Part shown: piece after piece, positions 53,801 through 62,134 of the stretch
How the letters are laid out: every line of letters begins with the position of its first letter
Position numbering within the stretch: the first letter of the stretch is position 1
Source of the DNA: Lewinellaceae bacterium
GTDB taxonomy: Bacteria; Bacteroidota; Bacteroidia; Chitinophagales; Saprospiraceae
Direction: 5' to 3'
Length of the DNA stretch: 64,000 bases
Assembly: GCA_020636225.1 (NCBI GenBank)
Contig: JACJYI010000005.1
Span: 496,769-560,768 of the forward strand
Position numbers and translations under genes: made by a program
The notes under the pieces: generated by a model
Database searches by the model: none
The model's input: only the letters and a program-made list of their open reading frames with translations
What the model was told of the DNA's origin: nothing

Positions 53801-54825
53801 GCCTGGAACCATACAGAGATCAGATGGATTCCCTCCGGAGCATCCTGGCTGATGGGGATGGGTCTGCTCTGCATACGGCCTTGTTGACTGATGCGGGCTC
53901 GGCAGCCGCCTTCCAGATGCTCCTTGCGGCCAGCCCTTACCTGTCTGACGGGGTCCTGCTGGAGATCATCTCCGCAAGCGCCATGTCGGAAGCCGATAAA
54001 ACCACCCTGCTGACGGCCAATGCCCCCCTGAATACCCCGGTGCGGTTGGCGGCCGAAAGTCAGCTCAGTCCCACCTCGGTGCAAACCATACTGGCTGTCG
54101 CCGGCCCATCGGCCCGCCGCACCACGGAGAATGCGACCTTTGCTGCCGAGCATGCCTACTGGGCCAGCGTTCGGCATCTAGCCATGGATGGTCTCACCCC
54201 GACCAATGCCACGAGCCAACTGGCCTTTTTATCCACCATCCCGGAGCCGGAAGCCATCCGCATACGCTATACCGCCGAGGTGGCCCTGGGCCAATACACC
54301 CAAGCCGCCATCACCCTCAGCACATTGGCTACTTCGGATGCCGACTGGGTGAGCATGCAACAGATCAATCTGGGGCGGCTCCAGGATCCATTCTTCGCCC
54401 TGGATTCCACCCAGATCAACTACCTGGAGGGATTCGAATCGCAAACCGATGCTCAGGGTGCACTGGCTCGAGCCTTGCTGATCCTGCTTGATGGCCGGTA
54501 CTACCTGCCCGATCTTCAAGCCTACGGGGCCAATGCGGGACGCATTTTCCAGCCTATTGCCGCACCCGTGGGTGAGAAGGCACCCTCTACGATGAAGCTG
54601 GTGCCCAATCCGGCAACCGGGTCGGTGACGCTGTGGACGGGACATGCGAATGCGGACCCGCAAGGTCGGATTCGCATCTACGATGCCCAGGGCATGCTGC
54701 TGCACGATCAGACCGGCTATGAACCAATGCAATCTCTGGACATCAGCCAATGGCGCCCGGGTCAATATATCATCACGGTGAGTGGGAAAGACGGGTTCCA
54801 GGCGCAGAACCTCATTATTCAGTAA
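50803..54825 (+). CDS. T9SS-sorted reprolysin-like metallopeptidase with PKD domain
   Basis: From the only in-frame ATG (50803) the product has 1340 residues. Residues 330-340 are HEMGHLLGSPH, the HExxHxxGxxH zinc site of metzincins, with the reprolysin-like flanks CTHEMGHLLG and GGTIMSYC. A PKD domain follows (about 420-505, WTFGDGLSS, HTYDKPGDYEVCL), then a beta-helix-like region and a helical segment, and a type A sorting domain (PNPATGSVTLW to ISQWRPGQYIITV). The ATG start lacks a signal peptide. In-frame codons 50689-50802, just upstream, encode an excellent one (KKLFSLGLITIISVLFAR, then PLFAQ) but contain no ATG, GTG or TTG. See the findings. The gap 50452-50802 holds nothing else. Confidence 0.85.
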   Translation: MKAIPERIFRLEQRGLDFPVVQPFQEVLDINRLSVPAEFNSGAIGLVPDLNALAEIQKDKPARLSLVIPGVDGDDIIVLLHRANIMSSTGEIRISSGEVITDIPGVFYRGIVKGDYESLVAISCFDDHIRGFISMNNRNYVLGPLKNSIVRQAHILYDDRVIQHLNPFECQMEDILPEPEFDPTKRGQRAPGDCLRIWWEVDHNIWQNFGNTTATQNWVNGMANEVYTLYDNENIVMESSITVIWAGPSPYTGGNSDQRLESFQDQFGNLYGTLNGDLAHYIHLSNYGGLAAGFAGVCNPDYDESMCYSGVHASFQNVPTYSYTIQICTHEMGHLLGSPHTHACAWNGNNTRIDNCGGHAGYPEGNCNSDPSDPANGGTIMSYCDLRPVGINFNEGFGPQPGDLIRNTIDNATCLDQCICFTQMDVDWTSEMIGQYPYVVSFTDLSDFPGGGIQAEEWNWTFGDGLSSTEQHPTHTYDKPGDYEVCLDIVDSEGCVGQFCRTISIESCSCDDFEIINAPLTVWDNSNGPHLITKHLIIEEGSRLDFSGTTVRFLTNCKILVKRNARLNILNSSLVGTSCGEPSETPYPWAGIQVWGTQNKAHPDPTTVTNDLAFLSPDHGIVYTNNAYISNVKDTHADAAAIDAGPSWPFAPYLPSIDPATWEKHFGGIVITRFGTFFSCDKAIQLQKYPKNPIPGMNTASYCYGTTFSSIPGRSIWNGQWGLNVINCHFNNSSLIPGSFGISCPDAKLSVYGCDFTNLMIAIDALQTISTNYPVNIGDINDATKSNTFTNCRLGLSGIALTDFNVGYNSFYRSPSLDPYYAGVYTIGPSNFRIKSNQFDNLWAGTTMADTWAPWAKGNLICNEYTSNVYGMVHEGSQYNFWDHEDFDDSGTDAWMTVSQTSNMNIPDQGDYFDPAVNYFSTQIPWSRAKSIPVGNAFNYYYPEDPQTDRLLPHCASNESPLCTPTSVHENVEALTELNEDPDYCLAAVAPPTPCPDLPCLEPYRDQMDSLRSILADGDGSALHTALLTDAGSAAAFQMLLAASPYLSDGVLLEIISASAMSEADKTTLLTANAPLNTPVRLAAESQLSPTSVQTILAVAGPSARRTTENATFAAEHAYWASVRHLAMDGLTPTNATSQLAFLSTIPEPEAIRIRYTAEVALGQYTQAAITLSTLATSDADWVSMQQINLGRLQDPFFALDSTQINYLEGFESQTDAQGALARALLILLDGRYYLPDLQAYGANAGRIFQPIAAPVGEKAPSTMKLVPNPATGSVTLWTGHANADPQGRIRIYDAQGMLLHDQTGYEPMQSLDISQWRPGQYIITVSGKDGFQAQNLIIQ

Positions 54826-54837
54826 CTGATTTATCAC

Positions 54838-54868
54838 GATCCGGGCAGGAGACTCTCCTGCCCGGATC
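54838..54868 (+). terminator. Rho-independent-like terminator after the metallopeptidase
   Basis: GATCCGGGCAGGAG, loop ACT and CTCCTGCCCGGATC form a perfect 14-bp stem, followed by TTTCATTT. Confidence 0.75.
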
Positions 54869-54882
54869 TTTCATTTCATCAT

Positions 54883-56430
54883 ATGAAACGATTGCTCACG
54901 ACTCTTCTAATCATTCTTTTCAGTTTTGCCCTAGTTCATGCTCAAACGTTCAGCAAAGTCTATGATTTTGGATCTTCTGCGGAAAGGGGGTGGTATATGT
55001 GTGCTCAACCTTATGGACTCATGATCCAGGCAATAAGCCAATGTGAAAATGTATGTGGTCTGTATTTTACCGTCACCTCAGATAGTGGCAAAGTGGTCAA
55101 TTGGGTAAATTATGCAAACGATACAGCGCATATCAAACCCGACCGAGGGTTGGATCCAGTCGATGGTTTGTATTATTCCATATCCACCTTTCAGACGGGT
55201 TTCCAGACAAGCATGATGCATCTTGTCCAGGATGAGGATCTCAACCTTATAAGAATGAGTTTATTTAACGATGACGATCTCCCGAGTCAAGGGTATTGCC
55301 AGCATGTGGTGAACGACAAGATCTACATGTTGGGAATGACGGCAAAATCCGGGGCATACACCAGCCCCTACCTGGTGTGTACTGATCTGGAGGGGAATAA
55401 GCTGTGGAGCAAGATCTATACCGAATACAAGCAATGCCGCGGTGGCGGCGACATCATCGCCAGTCATGACGGACAGTTGATCATGGTGGAGCGCAACGCA
55501 ATCCCCTTGCAGGGTGATAAAGCCATCATCCGCAAGCTGGATACCCTCGGCAATGTGATCTGGAAAAAGATCTATGGTGGAAATATGTCTTTGGATCAAT
55601 TGACCAATGTGTGCCCCCTGGGCTCAGACAAGTATTTTCTCCAGGCCCATGTCGATTCGGTGTTGTACGATCCAATGACAGGGGGGCTGTTGTCTGATCC
55701 GCCCTTTGCATTTATCCTGGATGAAGACGGGGAACTGCTGTCGGAAAAGCTTATCAGCAATTACAATGAGATCCGCTACTACACCAACACTACCTGCGCC
55801 AAAGATGGTGGGGTGATTGCCTCGGGTGGTATTCGCACTGGGGGAAGCGCATTAGGTTTAAAGCCCAACCTGTCATTTGGATTAATCACCCGTTTTGACT
55901 CCCTCGGGAATATCCTGTGGGATCGATTTTTCTGGGATCCGGACTACCTTCGCATCAACCCAGACACCATCTTTTCCAGCGCTTTTGGCCCAGTGGTGGA
56001 GATGGATGACGGCCGCCTGGCAGTGGTGGGCTTGATCAATGGCCCCCAGGACAAAGGCGGCACCAATCCCTGGGTGCTGATGCTGGACAGTGTGGGGTGC
56101 CTGACCCCGGGCTGTGGCGATGGGGAGCAGATCGTGACGGCCGTACGGGAGCCCCTGCCCCCGTCGTTGTACCCCGTTTTTCTAACACCCAATCCGGCCT
56201 CAGGAGAGGTCACTATCGGGTTCGATTCGCCGGTGCTGCTGGATGCCGTGGCCTCCGTGGTCATCACTGATATGTCCGGACGGCAAGTGCTCTACAATGT
56301 TTGGCCAAGGGGGCAGTCCAGTCTACAGCTGGGCATTCCTCATCTCTCCAGCGGGATGTATGTCGTCCGGCTGGAAGATGCCAGAGGGCAGCTCCTGGCG
56401 GTGCAGAGGTTGGTGGTGCCTGCCCGCTGA
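54883..56430 (+). CDS. T9SS-sorted secreted protein, paralogue 1
   Basis: This 515-residue protein has a signal peptide (MKRLLTTLLIILFSFALVHAQ) and a type A sorting domain at the end (LTPNPASGEVTIGF, VVITDMSGRQVL, HLSSGMYVVRLEDA). The body has repeated blades such as YDFGSSAERGWYMCAQPYG, LVCTDLEGNKLWSKIYTEY and GLITRFDSLGNILWDRFFW, similar to delta-60/PQQ-like propeller repeats. No catalytic residues are evident. It is followed, at 57462 and 60084, by close paralogues. Blocks of near-identical DNA alternate with divergent blocks among the three, which suggests gene conversion or selection for variation. Confidence 0.85.
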   Translation: MKRLLTTLLIILFSFALVHAQTFSKVYDFGSSAERGWYMCAQPYGLMIQAISQCENVCGLYFTVTSDSGKVVNWVNYANDTAHIKPDRGLDPVDGLYYSISTFQTGFQTSMMHLVQDEDLNLIRMSLFNDDDLPSQGYCQHVVNDKIYMLGMTAKSGAYTSPYLVCTDLEGNKLWSKIYTEYKQCRGGGDIIASHDGQLIMVERNAIPLQGDKAIIRKLDTLGNVIWKKIYGGNMSLDQLTNVCPLGSDKYFLQAHVDSVLYDPMTGGLLSDPPFAFILDEDGELLSEKLISNYNEIRYYTNTTCAKDGGVIASGGIRTGGSALGLKPNLSFGLITRFDSLGNILWDRFFWDPDYLRINPDTIFSSAFGPVVEMDDGRLAVVGLINGPQDKGGTNPWVLMLDSVGCLTPGCGDGEQIVTAVREPLPPSLYPVFLTPNPASGEVTIGFDSPVLLDAVASVVITDMSGRQVLYNVWPRGQSSLQLGIPHLSSGMYVVRLEDARGQLLAVQRLVVPAR

Positions 56431-56456
56431 GGCGGGGAGGAGTAGTGCGGCTGAGG

Positions 56457-56477
56457 AACTGTAGAACTGTAGAACTG
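56457..56477. repeat. 9-bp minisatellite, short copy
   Basis: About two units of AACTGTAGA follow the gene end here. Longer versions stand at the same place after paralogues 2 and 3. Confidence 0.6.
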
Positions 56478-56628
56478 ATCCTACAACGGAGGATCATCCG
56501 TGTCCATCCGGAAATCCGGGCCATCCGTGATTCAGACAGAAAGATGGCCGGCTTCAGACAAAAGCATGAATGTTTCGGAATGGGGCAGATGAATAGGCGT
56601 AAGTTTATCTGATGGAACCATTGGAGGA

Positions 56629-57399
56629 ATGATGCAAACAACAGACCATGCTACTCGTGTTGAACTTGTGCTCACTGATGTGACCACCACCCGGGAGGGC
56701 CCGGTATCCATCTGGCGCAAGGAGCGCACCTCAGCGGTTGGCCGTTTGCAAACCCAACTGGATGGCCTCACCCCGACCAATGCCACTGGCCAACTGGCCT
56801 TTTTATCCACCATCCCGGAACCGGAAGCCATCCGCATTCGCTATACCGCCGAGGTGGCCCTGGGTGAATACACGCAAGCCGCCAGCACCCTCAGCACATT
56901 GGCTAGTACGGATGCCGACTGGGTGAGCATGCAACAGATCAATCTGGGGCGGCTCCAGGATCCGTTCTTTGCCCTGGATTCCACCCAGATCACCTACCTG
57001 GAGGGATTCGAATCGCAAACCGATGCTCAAGGTGCACTGGCTCGAGCCTTGCTGATCCTGCTCGACGGCCGGTACTACCTGCCCGATCTTCAGAGCTACG
57101 GGGCGAATTCGGGACGCATTTTTCAGCCAATAGCGGCACCCGTAAGTGCTGATGTCCCCTCTACAATGAAGCTGGTGCCCAATCCGGCAACCGGTTCGGT
57201 GACGCTCTGGAGCGGATATTCGGATGCCGATCCGCAAGGGCGTATCCGCATCTACGATGCCCAGGGCATGCTACTGCATGATCAGACTGGCTATGAACAA
57301 GTACAAACCCTGGATATCAGCCAATGGCGCCCGGGTCAATATATCATCACGGTGAGTGGAAAAGACGGGTTTCAGACTCAGACTCTCCTGATTCAGTAA
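56629..57399 (+). pseudogene. C-terminal fragment of the metallopeptidase, copy 2
   Basis: The 256-codon frame ends in the same segment as the last 213 residues of the metallopeptidase (LTPTNATGQLAFLSTIPEPE to ISQWRPGQYIITV), including its sorting domain. The first 43 residues (MMQTTDHATRVELVLTDVTT) have no counterpart in the full protein and are not a signal peptide. Without a signal it should not reach the type IX system. A remnant left by tandem duplication is the best reading, although the frame is fully intact and conserved in copy 3. Confidence 0.7.
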
Positions 57400-57416
57400 C
57401 GCATTTCTTATTGATG

Positions 57417-57441
57417 GGGGGTAGAGATTTTCTCTACCCCC
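57417..57441 (+). terminator. Terminator between fragment 2 and paralogue 2
   Basis: GGGGGTAGAGA, loop TTT and TCTCTACCCCC form an 11-bp stem, then ACCTTTTAA. Confidence 0.7.
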
Positions 57442-57461
57442 ACCTTTTAATAGTGAGTACA

Positions 57462-59012
57462 ATGAAACGATTTAATCTACTATTCTTTTTGATTCTGGTC
57501 GTTACAATGGTTCGTGCCCAAACCTTCAGTAAGGTCTATGATTTTGGATCTTCTGCGGAAAGGGCCTGGTATATGTGTGCTCATCCTGATGGTCTACTGA
57601 TCCAATCAAATAGTAATTGTCCAGGAGGGGTGGTATGTGGACTATACTTCGTTGTTTCACCGGACAGTGGGAACGTATTGAATTGGGTGCATCATGGAAA
57701 TGACACCATGAATATTCAGCCCGAAAGGGGATTGGAGCCTGTCAATGATGTGTATTATTCCATGTCAACTTTTCAGAATGGGAGTCAGATCAATATGATG
57801 CAGCTCGTCCTGGATGAGGAATTAGATCTCATACGAATGAGTCAATTCACTGAAAATGAACTTCAAAGTCGAGGGTATTGTCAGTATATGATGAACGACA
57901 AGGTGTACATGCTGGGTTGGATCGTCAATCCCGGGGCATATACCAGCCCCTACCTGGTCTGTACCGATCTGGAGGGGAATAAACTGTGGAGCAAGATCTA
58001 CACCGAATACAAGCAATGCCGAGGTGGTGGCGACATCATCTCTAGTCATGACGGACAGTTGATCATGGTGGAGCGCAACGCAATCCCCTTGCAGGGTGAT
58101 AAAGCCATCATCCGCAAGCTGGATACCCTCGGCAATGTGATCTGGAAAAAGATCTATGGTGGAGATATGTCTGGTGATAGATTGGTGAATGTGTGCCCTT
58201 TGGGCTCCGACAAGTATTTGCTGCAGGCCCATATCGATTCTGTATTGGTCAATCCCAATACAGGTGGCGTGACATCACGTCCAGCCACCGCCTTCATTCT
58301 GGATGAAGACGGAGAACTCCTGTCCGACACCATCATCAACGATTACGGTGAACTTCGTTACTACACCAACACCACTTGCGCCAAAGATGGCGGGGTGATT
58401 GCGTCTGGGGGTATTGTCACTGGGGTGAGCGGACTACCTTCAAAGTATGCACAATCATTTGGATTGATCACCCGCTTTGACTCTCTTGGCAATATCCTTT
58501 GGGATCGGTTTTTTTGGGATCCGGACTACCTGCGCATCAACCCAGACACCATCTTTTCCAGCGCTTTTGGCCCGGTGGTGGAGATGGATGACGGCCGCCT
58601 GGCGGTGGTGGGCTTGATTAATGGACCCCAGGACAAAGGCGGTACCAATCCCTGGGTGCTGATGCTGGACAGTGTGGGGTGCCTGACCCCGGGCTGTGGC
58701 GATGGCGAGCAGATCGTGACGGCCTTACGGGAGCCCCTGCCCCCGTCGATGTATCCCGTTCTGATCACACCCAATCCGGCCTCGGGAGAGGTCACCATCG
58801 GGTTCGATTCGCCGGTGCTGCTGGATGCGGTGGCCTCTGTGGTCATCACTGATTTGTCCGGTCGGCAAGTGCTCCACAATGTTTGGCCTGGGGGGCATTC
58901 CAGTCTGCTGCTGGGCATTCCCCATCTCTCCAGCGGGATGTATGTCGTCCGACTGGAAGATGCCAGAGGGCAGCTTCTCGCTGTGCAGAAATTGGTGGTG
59001 CCTGCCCGCTGA
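57462..59012 (+). CDS. T9SS-sorted secreted protein, paralogue 2
   Basis: The start at 57462 gives 516 residues with a signal peptide (MKRFNLLFFLILVVTMVRAQ); the longer frame from 57324 begins inside the preceding gene and is rejected. Domain order is as in paralogue 1: a variable N-terminal third, the conserved block with LVCTDLEGNKLWSKIYTEY, a second variable block (here VTGVSGLPSKYAQ) and a type A sorting domain. It is closest to paralogue 3. The terminator in front of it indicates its own promoter. Confidence 0.85.
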   Translation: MKRFNLLFFLILVVTMVRAQTFSKVYDFGSSAERAWYMCAHPDGLLIQSNSNCPGGVVCGLYFVVSPDSGNVLNWVHHGNDTMNIQPERGLEPVNDVYYSMSTFQNGSQINMMQLVLDEELDLIRMSQFTENELQSRGYCQYMMNDKVYMLGWIVNPGAYTSPYLVCTDLEGNKLWSKIYTEYKQCRGGGDIISSHDGQLIMVERNAIPLQGDKAIIRKLDTLGNVIWKKIYGGDMSGDRLVNVCPLGSDKYLLQAHIDSVLVNPNTGGVTSRPATAFILDEDGELLSDTIINDYGELRYYTNTTCAKDGGVIASGGIVTGVSGLPSKYAQSFGLITRFDSLGNILWDRFFWDPDYLRINPDTIFSSAFGPVVEMDDGRLAVVGLINGPQDKGGTNPWVLMLDSVGCLTPGCGDGEQIVTALREPLPPSMYPVLITPNPASGEVTIGFDSPVLLDAVASVVITDLSGRQVLHNVWPGGHSSLLLGIPHLSSGMYVVRLEDARGQLLAVQKLVVPAR

Positions 59013-59037
59013 GGCGGGGAGGAGTAGTGCGGCTGAG

Positions 59038-59099
59038 GAACTGTAGAATTGTAGAATTGTAGAACTGGAGAATTGTAGAACTGAAGAACTGTAGAATTG
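59038..59099. repeat. 9-bp minisatellite, long copy
   Basis: About seven units of GTAGAA(C/T)TG-type sequence lie directly after paralogue 2, against two and three at the equivalent places after the other copies. Confidence 0.7.
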
Positions 59100-59250
59100 A
59101 TCCTACAATGGAGGATCATCCGTGTCCATCCGGAAATCCGGGCCATCCGTGATTCAGACAGAAAGATGGTCGGCTTCAGACAAAGGCATGAATTTTTCGG
59201 AATGGAGCAGGTGAGTAGGCGTAAGTTTATCTGGTGGAACCATTGGAGGA

Positions 59251-60021
59251 ATGATGCAAACAACAGACCATATGACTCGTGTTGAACTTCTGCTCACTGA
59301 TGTGACCACCACCCGGGAGGGCCTGGTATCCATCTGGCGCAAGGAGCGCACCTCAGTGGTTGGCCAATTGCAAACCCAACTGGATGGTCTCACCCCGACC
59401 AATGCCACGAGCCAACTGGCCTTTTTATCCACCATCCCGGAGCCGGAAGCCATCCGCATTCGCTATACCGCCGAGGTGGCCCTGGGCCAATACACCCAAG
59501 CCGCCATCACCCTCAGCACATTGGCTAGTACGGATGCCGACTGGGTGAGCATGCAACAGATCAATCTGGGGCGGCTCCAGGATCCGTTCTTTGCCCTGGA
59601 TTCCACCCAGATCACCTACCTGGAGGGATTCGAATCGCAAACCGATGCTCAAGGTGCACTGGCTCGAGCCTTGCTGATCCTGCTCGACGGCCGGTATTAC
59701 CTGCCCGATCTTCAGAGCTACGGGGCCAATGCGGGACGGATTTTCCAGCCTATTACTGCACCCGTAAGTGAGAAAGCGCCCTCTACGATGAAGCTGGTGC
59801 CCAATCCGGCAACCGGTTCGGTGACGCTGTGGAGCGGATATTCGGATGCCGATCCGCAAGGGCGTATCCGCATCTACGATGCCCAGGGCATGCTACTGCA
59901 TGATCAGACTGGCTATGAACAAGTACAAACCCTGGATATCAGCCAATGGCGCCCGGGTCAATACATCATCACGGTGAGTGGGAAAGACGGGTTTCAGACT
60001 CAGACTCTCCTGATTCAGTAA
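59251..60021 (+). pseudogene. C-terminal fragment of the metallopeptidase, copy 3
   Basis: This is a close duplicate of 56629-57399, with the same 256-codon length and start. Differences from copy 2 include conversion of some segments back to the parent sequence (for example GQYTQAAITLSTL as in the full metallopeptidase), which suggests exchange among the copies. It has a sorting domain but no signal peptide. Confidence 0.7.
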
Positions 60022-60038
60022 CGCATTTCTTATTGATG

Positions 60039-60063
60039 GGGGGTGGAGATTTTCTCTACCCCC
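60039..60063 (+). terminator. Terminator between fragment 3 and paralogue 3
   Basis: GGGGGTGGAGA and TCTCTACCCCC pair with one G-T wobble, followed by ACCTTTTAA. It is the duplicate of 57417-57441. Confidence 0.7.
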
Positions 60064-60083
60064 ACCTTTTAATAGTGAGTACA

Positions 60084-61640
60084 ATGAAACGATTTAATCT
60101 ACTATTCTTTTTGATTCTGGTCGTTACAATAGTTCGTGCCCAAACCTTCAGTAAGGTCTATGATTTTGGATCTTCTGCGGAAAGGGCTTGGTATATGTGT
60201 GCTCACCCCGATGGGCTACTGATCCAATCAAAGAGTAATTGTCCAGGTGGAGTCTTATGTAGCCTATATTTTGTTGTTTCACCGGACAGTGGGGATGTAG
60301 TGAATTGGGTGCATCTTGGAAATGACACTTTAAATATTCAACCTGAGAGAGGATTGGATCCGGTCGATGGCTTGTTTTATTCCTTGTCAATATTTCAGGA
60401 TGGCAACCAGGTCAATATGATGCAGCTCGTCCTGGATGAGGAATTAGATCTCATACGAATGAGTCAATACACTGAAGATGATCTTCAGAGTCGAGGATAT
60501 TGTCAGTATGTGTTGAACGATAAGGTGTACATGTTGGGGATGATCGTCAATCCGGGGGAGGCATTTACCAGCCCCTACCTGGTGTGTACCGATCTGGAGG
60601 GGAATAAACTGTGGAGCAAGATCTATACCGAATACAAGCAATGCCGAGGTGGTGGCGACATCATCTCTAGTCATGACGGACAGTTGATCATGGTGGAGCG
60701 CAACGCAATCCCCTTGCAGGGTGATAAAGCCATCATCCGCAAGCTGGATACCCTCGGCAATGTGATCTGGAAAAAGATCTATGGTGGAGATATGTCTGGT
60801 GATAGATTGGTGAATGTGTGCCCTTTGGGCTCCGACAAGTATTTGCTGCAGGCCCATATCGATTCTGTATTGGTCAATCCCAATACAGGTGGCGTGACAT
60901 CACGTCCAGCCACCGCCTTCATTCTGGATGAAGACGGAGAACTCCTGTCCGACACCATCATCAACGATTACGGTGAACTTCGTTACTACACCAACACCAC
61001 TTGCGCCAAAGATGGTGGGGTGATTGCCTCGGGACAAATCGTTGGGAAAAGTGCTGTTTTAAGTGCTAATCTTCCACCCCAGACATTCGGTTTGATCACC
61101 CGCTTTGACTCCCTGGGTCATATCTTGTGGGATCGGTTTTTTTGGGATCCGGACTACCTACGCATCAATCCCGATACCATCTTTTCAGGTTCCTTCGGTC
61201 CGGTGGTGGAGATGGATGACGGACGCCTGGCAGTAGTAGGCCTGATCTTCGGACCGCAGGACAAAGGCGGCACCAATCCCTGGGTGCTGATGCTGGACAG
61301 TGTGGGGTGCCTGACCCCGGGCTGTGGCGATGGGGAGCAGATCGTGACGGCCTTACGGGAGCCCCTGCCCCCGTCGTTGTACCCCGTTTTTCTCACCCCC
61401 AATCCGGCCTCTGGTCAGGTAGAGATCGGGTTCGATTCGCCAGTGCTGCTGGATGCCGTGGCCTCCGTGGTCATCACTGATTTGTCCGGTCGGCAGGTGC
61501 TCCACAGTGCTTGGCCAAGGGGGCAGTCCAGTCTGCTGCTGGGTATTCCCCATCTGTCCAGCGGGCTGTATGTCGTCCGGCTGGAAGATGCCAGAGGGCA
61601 GCTCCTGGCTGTGCAGAAATTGGTGGTGCCTGCCCGCTGA
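60084..61640 (+). CDS. T9SS-sorted secreted protein, paralogue 3
   Basis: The start at 60084 gives 518 residues with a signal peptide (MKRFNLLFFLILVVTIVRAQ). It shares long stretches with paralogue 2 (for example the segment from LVCTDLEGNKLW to DTIINDYGELRYYTNTTC) but has its own variable blocks (IVGKSAVLSANLPP) and a sorting domain partly like paralogue 1 (LYPVFLTPNPASG). This mixture supports mosaic exchange between copies. Confidence 0.85.
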   Translation: MKRFNLLFFLILVVTIVRAQTFSKVYDFGSSAERAWYMCAHPDGLLIQSKSNCPGGVLCSLYFVVSPDSGDVVNWVHLGNDTLNIQPERGLDPVDGLFYSLSIFQDGNQVNMMQLVLDEELDLIRMSQYTEDDLQSRGYCQYVLNDKVYMLGMIVNPGEAFTSPYLVCTDLEGNKLWSKIYTEYKQCRGGGDIISSHDGQLIMVERNAIPLQGDKAIIRKLDTLGNVIWKKIYGGDMSGDRLVNVCPLGSDKYLLQAHIDSVLVNPNTGGVTSRPATAFILDEDGELLSDTIINDYGELRYYTNTTCAKDGGVIASGQIVGKSAVLSANLPPQTFGLITRFDSLGHILWDRFFWDPDYLRINPDTIFSGSFGPVVEMDDGRLAVVGLIFGPQDKGGTNPWVLMLDSVGCLTPGCGDGEQIVTALREPLPPSLYPVFLTPNPASGQVEIGFDSPVLLDAVASVVITDLSGRQVLHSAWPRGQSSLLLGIPHLSSGLYVVRLEDARGQLLAVQKLVVPAR

Positions 61641-61666
61641 GGCGGGGAGGAGTAGAGCAGCTGAGG

Positions 61667-61694
61667 AACTGTAGAATTGTAGAACTGTAGAATC
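61667..61694. repeat. 9-bp minisatellite, third copy
   Basis: About three units of GTAGAA(C/T)TG follow paralogue 3, then unique sequence. Confidence 0.6.
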
Positions 61695-61777
61695 GGAGTA
61701 TTGTCAACATCGGTCCTCCCTGCCAGCCGGCATGCTGGGATCTTCGGTCCTCGGTCCTCGGTCCAAAATAGTCGAAT

Positions 61778-62075
61778 CCAGGCCAGCCTGTTCGCCGACC
61801 TCAACGAACGGGTGGATGCCCGCAACCTCTATCCCTACCGGCACAGCCTCTTCGGCCAGATCGGCTATCCGGTCACACCGCTGTTCAACACCAACCTGGC
61901 GGTGGTGTACAGTCCCGGTGAGGAAAATACCCTCTTCATCAGTCCGGTGCTGGCCTATTCCCTGGCCTCCAACTGGGACCTGGACCTCACCGGACAGATC
62001 GTCGCCCAGGACAACGGACGGTCCTATAATTCTCCCCTGCAGGCCTTTTTCCTGCGCCTGCGCTGGAGCCTGTAA
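61778..62075 (+). pseudogene. Duplicated 3' end of the outer-membrane barrel gene
   Basis: Bases 61778-62073 repeat 50154-50449 almost exactly (QASLFADLNERVDARNLYPY to FFLRLRWSL). Homology begins abruptly at CCAGGCCAGCC and ends at the stop codon. No signal peptide or N-terminal strands are present, so it cannot make a barrel by itself. Confidence 0.88.
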
Positions 62076-62080
62076 CGAAC

Positions 62081-62109
62081 AAAGGGAATCCGCCTGGCGG
62101 ATTCCCTTT
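62081..62109. terminator. Bidirectional terminator
   Basis: AAAGGGAATCCGCC and GGCGGATTCCCTTT form a perfect 14-bp stem with a one-base spacer. A-rich and T-rich flanks allow it to serve both the plus-strand barrel remnant and the minus-strand gene at 62135. Confidence 0.8.
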
Positions 62110-62134
62110 AAATTATGGTCTTCTTGTCTTCGGA

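Larger units (their letters stand above)
54185..61694 (+). repeat. Three-unit tandem duplication of T9SS genes
   Basis: The block consisting of the last 213 codons of the metallopeptidase plus the following secreted-protein gene occurs three times, with homology starting at 54185, 56759 and 59381 (periods 2574 and 2622 bp) and gene ends at 56430, 59012 and 61640. Units 2 and 3 are the more similar pair, including their spacers, and must be the latest duplication. Confidence 0.92.
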
